Source of the DNA: Verrucomicrobiales bacterium
GTDB lineage: Bacteria > Verrucomicrobiota > Verrucomicrobiia > Limisphaerales > JAFMIX01
Direction: 5' to 3'
Length of the DNA: 7,541 nucleotides
Assembly: GCA_017853785.1 (NCBI GenBank)
Contig: JAFMIX010000105.1
Coordinates: 1-7,541 of the forward strand
Shown here one piece after another: positions 5,863 through 7,541 of the stretch. The stretch's first letter is position 1. Each line of letters opens with the position of its first letter. A program made the translations under genes and the position numbers. The notes under the pieces are model-generated. The model worked only from the letters and a program-made list of their open reading frames with translations. It ran no database searches and had not been told where the DNA came from.

Positions 5863-7167
5863 GTGAAAAAACCAAGAGAAATTGCCGTCCAAGTGCTGCA
5901 GGCCCGCCTCGCGGGCGACGATTATACCGAAAACCTGCTCGAAACCGCGCTTGCCGCCGCCCCGCTTTCGCCGCCCGACCGCGGCCTCTGCCAGGAACTC
6001 GTCTATGGCATCGTCCGCCAGCAACTCGCGCTCGACTGGCTCATCGCCCGCAAGACCAACGGCCGCCCGCAGAAAGCCACGTTGCAACTCCTCCTCCAGC
6101 TCGGCCTCTACCAGATTTTCTGGCTCGACCGCATCCCCGACCACGCCGCCGTCAACGAAACCGTCGAGCTGGCCAAGCGCGCCGGCTTCAACACCCAGGC
6201 CGGCTTCATCAACGCCGTCCTCCGCGGCTACCTCCGCGAAGTGGCCGGCACCAAAAAACTTCTCGCCGAACTCCAGACCAAGCAGCCGTGGCTCGGCTAC
6301 TCGCACCCCGAGTGGCTCGTCTCGCGCTGGCAACAACGCTGGGGCAACGACCGTACCGCGCAATTGCTCGCCTGGAACAACACGCCGCCGCGAACCTATG
6401 GCCGCGTCAACACCCTGAAATATTCCGGCACGAAGGAATCTCCCGCCGACCTGCTCCGCGCCAAGTGGCGGCACGAACACGTCGAGGCTGAATTTCTCAC
6501 CCGCGACTGGACCGGCGAAAACCTCGCCTTCGAATTGAAGGAACATCCGCCGCTCGCCACGCTGGAAAGTTTTGCGCAGGGCCGGTTCTACATCCAGGAC
6601 CCCAGCACGCTGCTCGCCGTGCGCGCGCTCGACCCCAAGCCCGGCGAAACCGTCCTCGACCTCTGCGCCGCGCCCGGGGGCAAGACCACCTTCATCGCGC
6701 AACGGATGAACAACCACGGCCGCCTGCTCGCCAGCGATTTCTCCGCCGACCGCATGAAGCTCGTTGCGCAAAACTGCGAGCGCCTCGGCGTCACCTGCGT
6801 CGAGGTCACCTCGCCCGCCGCCTTCGACGACCTCGCCGCGCAATGCGACAAGGTGCTGCTCGACGCGCCCTGCTCCAACACCGGCGTCATGCGCCGCCGC
6901 GTGGATTTGCGCTGGCGGGTTTCGGCCGAGGAAATCAAACGCCTCCGCATCGCGCAGCGCGACCTGCTCAACCAGGCCGCGCCGCTCGTGAAGCCCGGCG
7001 GCGTGCTCGTTTACAGCACGTGCAGCCTCGAGCCGGAGGAAAACAGCGGGGTCGTGAAGGAATTTCTGGCCGCGAACGCCGACTTCAAACTGGAACGCGA
7101 GCGCGAGTTGATCCCCTTCGTGGACGGCGTGGACGGGGCGTTTGTGGCGCGACTTGTGAAGCCATAG
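5863..7167 (+). CDS. rsmB: 16S rRNA (cytosine(967)-C5)-methyltransferase RsmB
   Basis: RsmB methylates C967 of 16S rRNA with S-adenosylmethionine during small-subunit assembly in the cytoplasm. The 434-residue product has the family's usual length and order. A NusB-like RNA-binding domain (about 1-130, starting PREIAVQVLQ) is followed by the Fmu/RsmB methyltransferase core. The SAM-binding loop DLCAAPGGKT is at 266-275. The two family cysteines are present: C337 in DAPCSNTGVMRRR (product release) and C387 in YSTCSLEPEEN (covalent nucleophile). The protein ends DGAFVARLVKP, as expected. The start is GTG. There is no usable start between it and an in-frame stop at 5818-5820, and no Shine-Dalgarno sequence is visible. 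The gene diverges from the GreA-like gene and converges on fabI, with a shared terminator. Confidence 0.95.
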   Translation: MKKPREIAVQVLQARLAGDDYTENLLETALAAAPLSPPDRGLCQELVYGIVRQQLALDWLIARKTNGRPQKATLQLLLQLGLYQIFWLDRIPDHAAVNETVELAKRAGFNTQAGFINAVLRGYLREVAGTKKLLAELQTKQPWLGYSHPEWLVSRWQQRWGNDRTAQLLAWNNTPPRTYGRVNTLKYSGTKESPADLLRAKWRHEHVEAEFLTRDWTGENLAFELKEHPPLATLESFAQGRFYIQDPSTLLAVRALDPKPGETVLDLCAAPGGKTTFIAQRMNNHGRLLASDFSADRMKLVAQNCERLGVTCVEVTSPAAFDDLAAQCDKVLLDAPCSNTGVMRRRVDLRWRVSAEEIKRLRIAQRDLLNQAAPLVKPGGVLVYSTCSLEPEENSGVVKEFLAANADFKLERERELIPFVDGVDGAFVARLVKP

Positions 7168-7180
7168 TCCACGCTCAAAC

Positions 7181-7214
7181 AAAAAAGCCGCGTTCGGTGG
7201 AACGCGGCTTTTTT
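7181..7214. terminator. Bidirectional intrinsic terminator between rsmB and fabI
   Basis: This is a perfect 14-bp inverted repeat (7181-7194 with 7201-7214) around the 6-nt loop CGGTGG. The stem core is GCCGCGTT/AACGCGGC. It is preceded by six A and followed by six T, so it gives a GC stem plus a U tract in both directions. It lies 13 nt after the rsmB stop and 12 nt beyond the fabI stop, exactly where convergent genes would share a terminator. Confidence 0.92.
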
Positions 7215-7226
7215 GCAGCAGGATTT

Positions 7227-7541
7227 TTACATCCCCATGATGCAATACCCGCCGTCCACGTAGATGACCTGGCCGGTGATGCACGCCGCGCCGTCGCTGG
7301 CGAGGAACACGCCCGTCGCGCCCAGTTCTTCGGGCACGAGGTTGCGCTTCAGCGGGGAGCGCTGTTCGTAGGTCTTGAGCATTTCCGAGAAGCCGGCGAT
7401 GCCGCGGGCGGCGAGGGTGTTCACCGGGCCGGCGCTGATGCAGTTCACGCGGATTTTCTTCGGGCCGAGATCGTAGGCGAGGTAGCGGGTGCTGGCTTCG
7501 AGCGAGGCTTTCGCCACGCCCATGACGTTGTAGTGCGGCAC
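7227..7541 (-). CDS. fabI: Enoyl-[acyl-carrier-protein] reductase FabI, C-terminal part
   Basis: Only the last ~104 residues are inside the window, and the 5' end lies beyond 7541. FabI is the NADH-dependent reductase that completes each cycle of type II fatty-acid elongation, in the cytoplasm. The visible part starts at the active site, Y-x6-K in YNVMGVAKASLEA. The catalytic Tyr codon is at about 7530-7532 and the Lys codon at about 7509-7511. It then follows the FabI pattern through RVNCISAGPVNTLAA, the substrate-binding helix GFSEMLKTYEQRSPLKRN and EELGATGVFLASD, to ITGQVIYVDGGYCIMGM. The Tyr-x6-Lys spacing and the YxxMG ending separate it from FabG-type ketoreductases (Y-x3-K). The GTG at the window edge is an internal valine codon, not a start. 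The gene converges on rsmB. Confidence 0.94.
   Translation of the reverse strand: MPHYNVMGVAKASLEASTRYLAYDLGPKKIRVNCISAGPVNTLAARGIAGFSEMLKTYEQRSPLKRNLVPEELGATGVFLASDGAACITGQVIYVDGGYCIMGM

Noticed and set aside
3657..6491. 944-codon open frame on the plus strand
   Set aside because: It lies antisense to the GreA-like gene for most of its length and then out of frame inside rsmB. The translation is low-complexity (Gly, Val, Arg, Asp rich) with no family motif, a typical shadow in GC-rich DNA.
5851..7284. 477-codon minus-strand frame opposite rsmB
   Set aside because: It runs through the shared terminator and the end of fabI and is antisense to a convincing RsmB. No motif supports it.

Overview
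The window is GC-rich bacterial chromosome with tightly packed genes. Every reading frame that I accept belongs to a recognisable family. The source is probably a member of the Verrucomicrobiota. Three things point there: a very long GreA-type factor of the kind I associate with the Planctomycetes-Verrucomicrobia-Chlamydiae group, an intergenic repeat built from ATCCGTG-type decamers that I recall from verrucomicrobial genomes, and the general character of the genes. This assignment is an inference, because there is no rRNA or other phylogenetic marker here.

Layout. Bases 1-3814 on the minus strand form a probable transcription unit, read from right to left. It contains corA (CorA-type Mg2+/Co2+ channel), a cytosolic PAS histidine kinase starting 13 nt after corA, a 192-nt gap filled by a near-palindromic repeat element, and an NtrC-type sigma-54 activator whose stop codon is the first three bases of the window. 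The 154-nt region upstream of corA contains a consensus sigma-54 promoter (TGGCAC-N5-TTGC) about 12 nt before the expected transcription start. A GGCGGA/TCCGCC dyad lies further upstream at about -77 to -101. Bases 3969-5807 (minus) encode a GreA/GreB-type elongation factor with a roughly 460-residue N-terminal extension. Diverging from it, 5863-7167 (plus) encodes RsmB, the 16S rRNA m5C967 methyltransferase. A perfect 14-bp hairpin with A/T tracts separates rsmB from the convergent, partial fabI (enoyl-ACP reductase), which runs off the right edge.

How the genes may work together. The kinase and the NtrC-type activator form a two-component pair. The sigma-54 promoter at the head of their own unit suggests that the regulator activates expression of CorA and of itself, giving a possible metal- or ion-linked autoregulatory loop. 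The greA-like, rsmB and fabI genes are housekeeping functions in transcription, ribosome maturation and lipid synthesis.

I found no CRISPR array, tRNA, rRNA, transposase, phage or defence genes. The accepted starts lack obvious Shine-Dalgarno sequences. I do not see an undescribed multi-gene system. The most interesting items are the corA/two-component/sigma-54 arrangement, the decamer-based palindromic element and the fused GreA-like protein.
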